Shown: one piece after another, positions 5,582 through 5,677 of the stretch | Layout: each line of letters begins with the position of its first letter | Position numbering within the stretch: the stretch's first letter is position 1 | Assembly (NCBI GenBank): GCA_958446555.1 | Contig: CAUCWU010000177.1 | Span: 1 to 5,677 of the forward strand | Reading direction: 5' to 3' | Source: an uncultured Lachnospiraceae bacterium | GTDB taxonomy: Bacteria > Bacillota > Clostridia > Lachnospirales > Lachnospiraceae | Length of the DNA: 5,677 bases | Made by a program: the position numbers and the translations under genes | The notes under the pieces: model-generated | Databases searched by the model: none | What the model saw: the letters and a program-made list of their open reading frames with translations, nothing else | Told to the model about the DNA's origin: nothing

Positions 5582-5677
5582 ATGAATTTATCAAAAATAC
5601 ATCATATTGCAATCATCGTATCTGACTATGAAGCAGCTAAGGATTTCTATGTGAACAAGCTGGGATTCTCTGTCATC
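5582..5677 (+). CDS. VOC/glyoxalase-family protein, N-terminal fragment (3' end outside window)
   Basis: Thirty-two codons are visible before the window ends. They encode MNLSKIHHIAIIVSDYEAA, then KDFYVNKLGFSVI, the first beta-alpha-beta module of the vicinal-oxygen-chelate fold. H7 or H8 is the expected first metal ligand, and the FYxxxLGF turn is typical of the lactoylglutathione-lyase-like (YaeR/GloA2-type) group. Members are cytoplasmic metal-dependent lyases, isomerases or dioxygenases; substrate cannot be inferred from this fragment. GGAG 5567-5570 supports ATG 5582. The terminator upstream separates it from the coiled-coil gene, so it needs its own promoter; only weak AT-rich candidates exist at 5526-5551. 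Confidence 0.85.
   Translation, partial: MNLSKIHHIAIIVSDYEAAKDFYVNKLGFSVI

Noticed and set aside
5114..5612. Two antisense open frames opposite the coiled-coil gene
   Set aside because: They are Ser/Phe/Ala or Leu/Cys-rich complements of a Lys/Ala-rich sequence, and they run through the sense-strand promoter, terminator and repeat. Not genes.

Overview
The window looks like chromosome from a low-to-mid GC gut-type Bacillota, probably class Clostridia. This rests on the glmM tail, the VanZ-family protein, the SKIHHIAIIVSDYE-type VOC protein and the GGAG-type ribosome binding sites; I cannot name the genus from the sequence alone.

Layout. Positions 1-216 hold the C-terminal end of phosphoglucosamine mutase (glmM), GC-rich (about 58% over the first 120 bases). 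It is followed closely by a membrane protein (277-1731) with one N-terminal membrane anchor, a large extracytoplasmic array of tandem repeats and a C-terminal VanZ domain. Composition then drops (about 28-38% GC in the lines counted) over a tightly coupled two-gene unit: a 712-residue NACHT-type STAND NTPase with C-terminal pentapeptide repeats (1789-3927), and one base later a 295-residue RelA/SpoT-domain nucleotidyltransferase (3929-4816). A 331-base non-coding stretch follows, containing an isolated 80-base, 66% GC block with three consecutive inverted repeats. Next is a small monocistronic gene with its own extended -10 promoter and strong terminator (5148-5477), encoding a basic, Lys/Ala-rich coiled-coil protein with an AT-hook-like N terminus. 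The window ends inside a VOC/glyoxalase-family gene (from 5582).

How the genes may work together. The NACHT ATPase plus RelA/SpoT pair is the striking part. NACHT/STAND proteins are ligand-triggered oligomerising switches, several of them antiphage in bacteria, while RelA/SpoT-fold enzymes include growth-arresting toxic alarmone synthetases and tRNA-pyrophosphorylating toxins. I infer that the NTPase senses a cue and controls the nucleotidyltransferase as an effector (abortive-infection-like). The low-GC pair sits between housekeeping-like genes, consistent with a transferred defence cassette. The enzyme keeps the synthetase signature (D61, R66, EVQIRT) but lacks the usual GYxSxH acceptor motif, so its product may not be ppGpp. 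The N-terminal domain of the NACHT protein is unassigned.

A second notable feature is a 20-base direct repeat (18/20) at 5021-5040 and 5562-5581 that brackets the small coiled-coil gene with its promoter and terminator.
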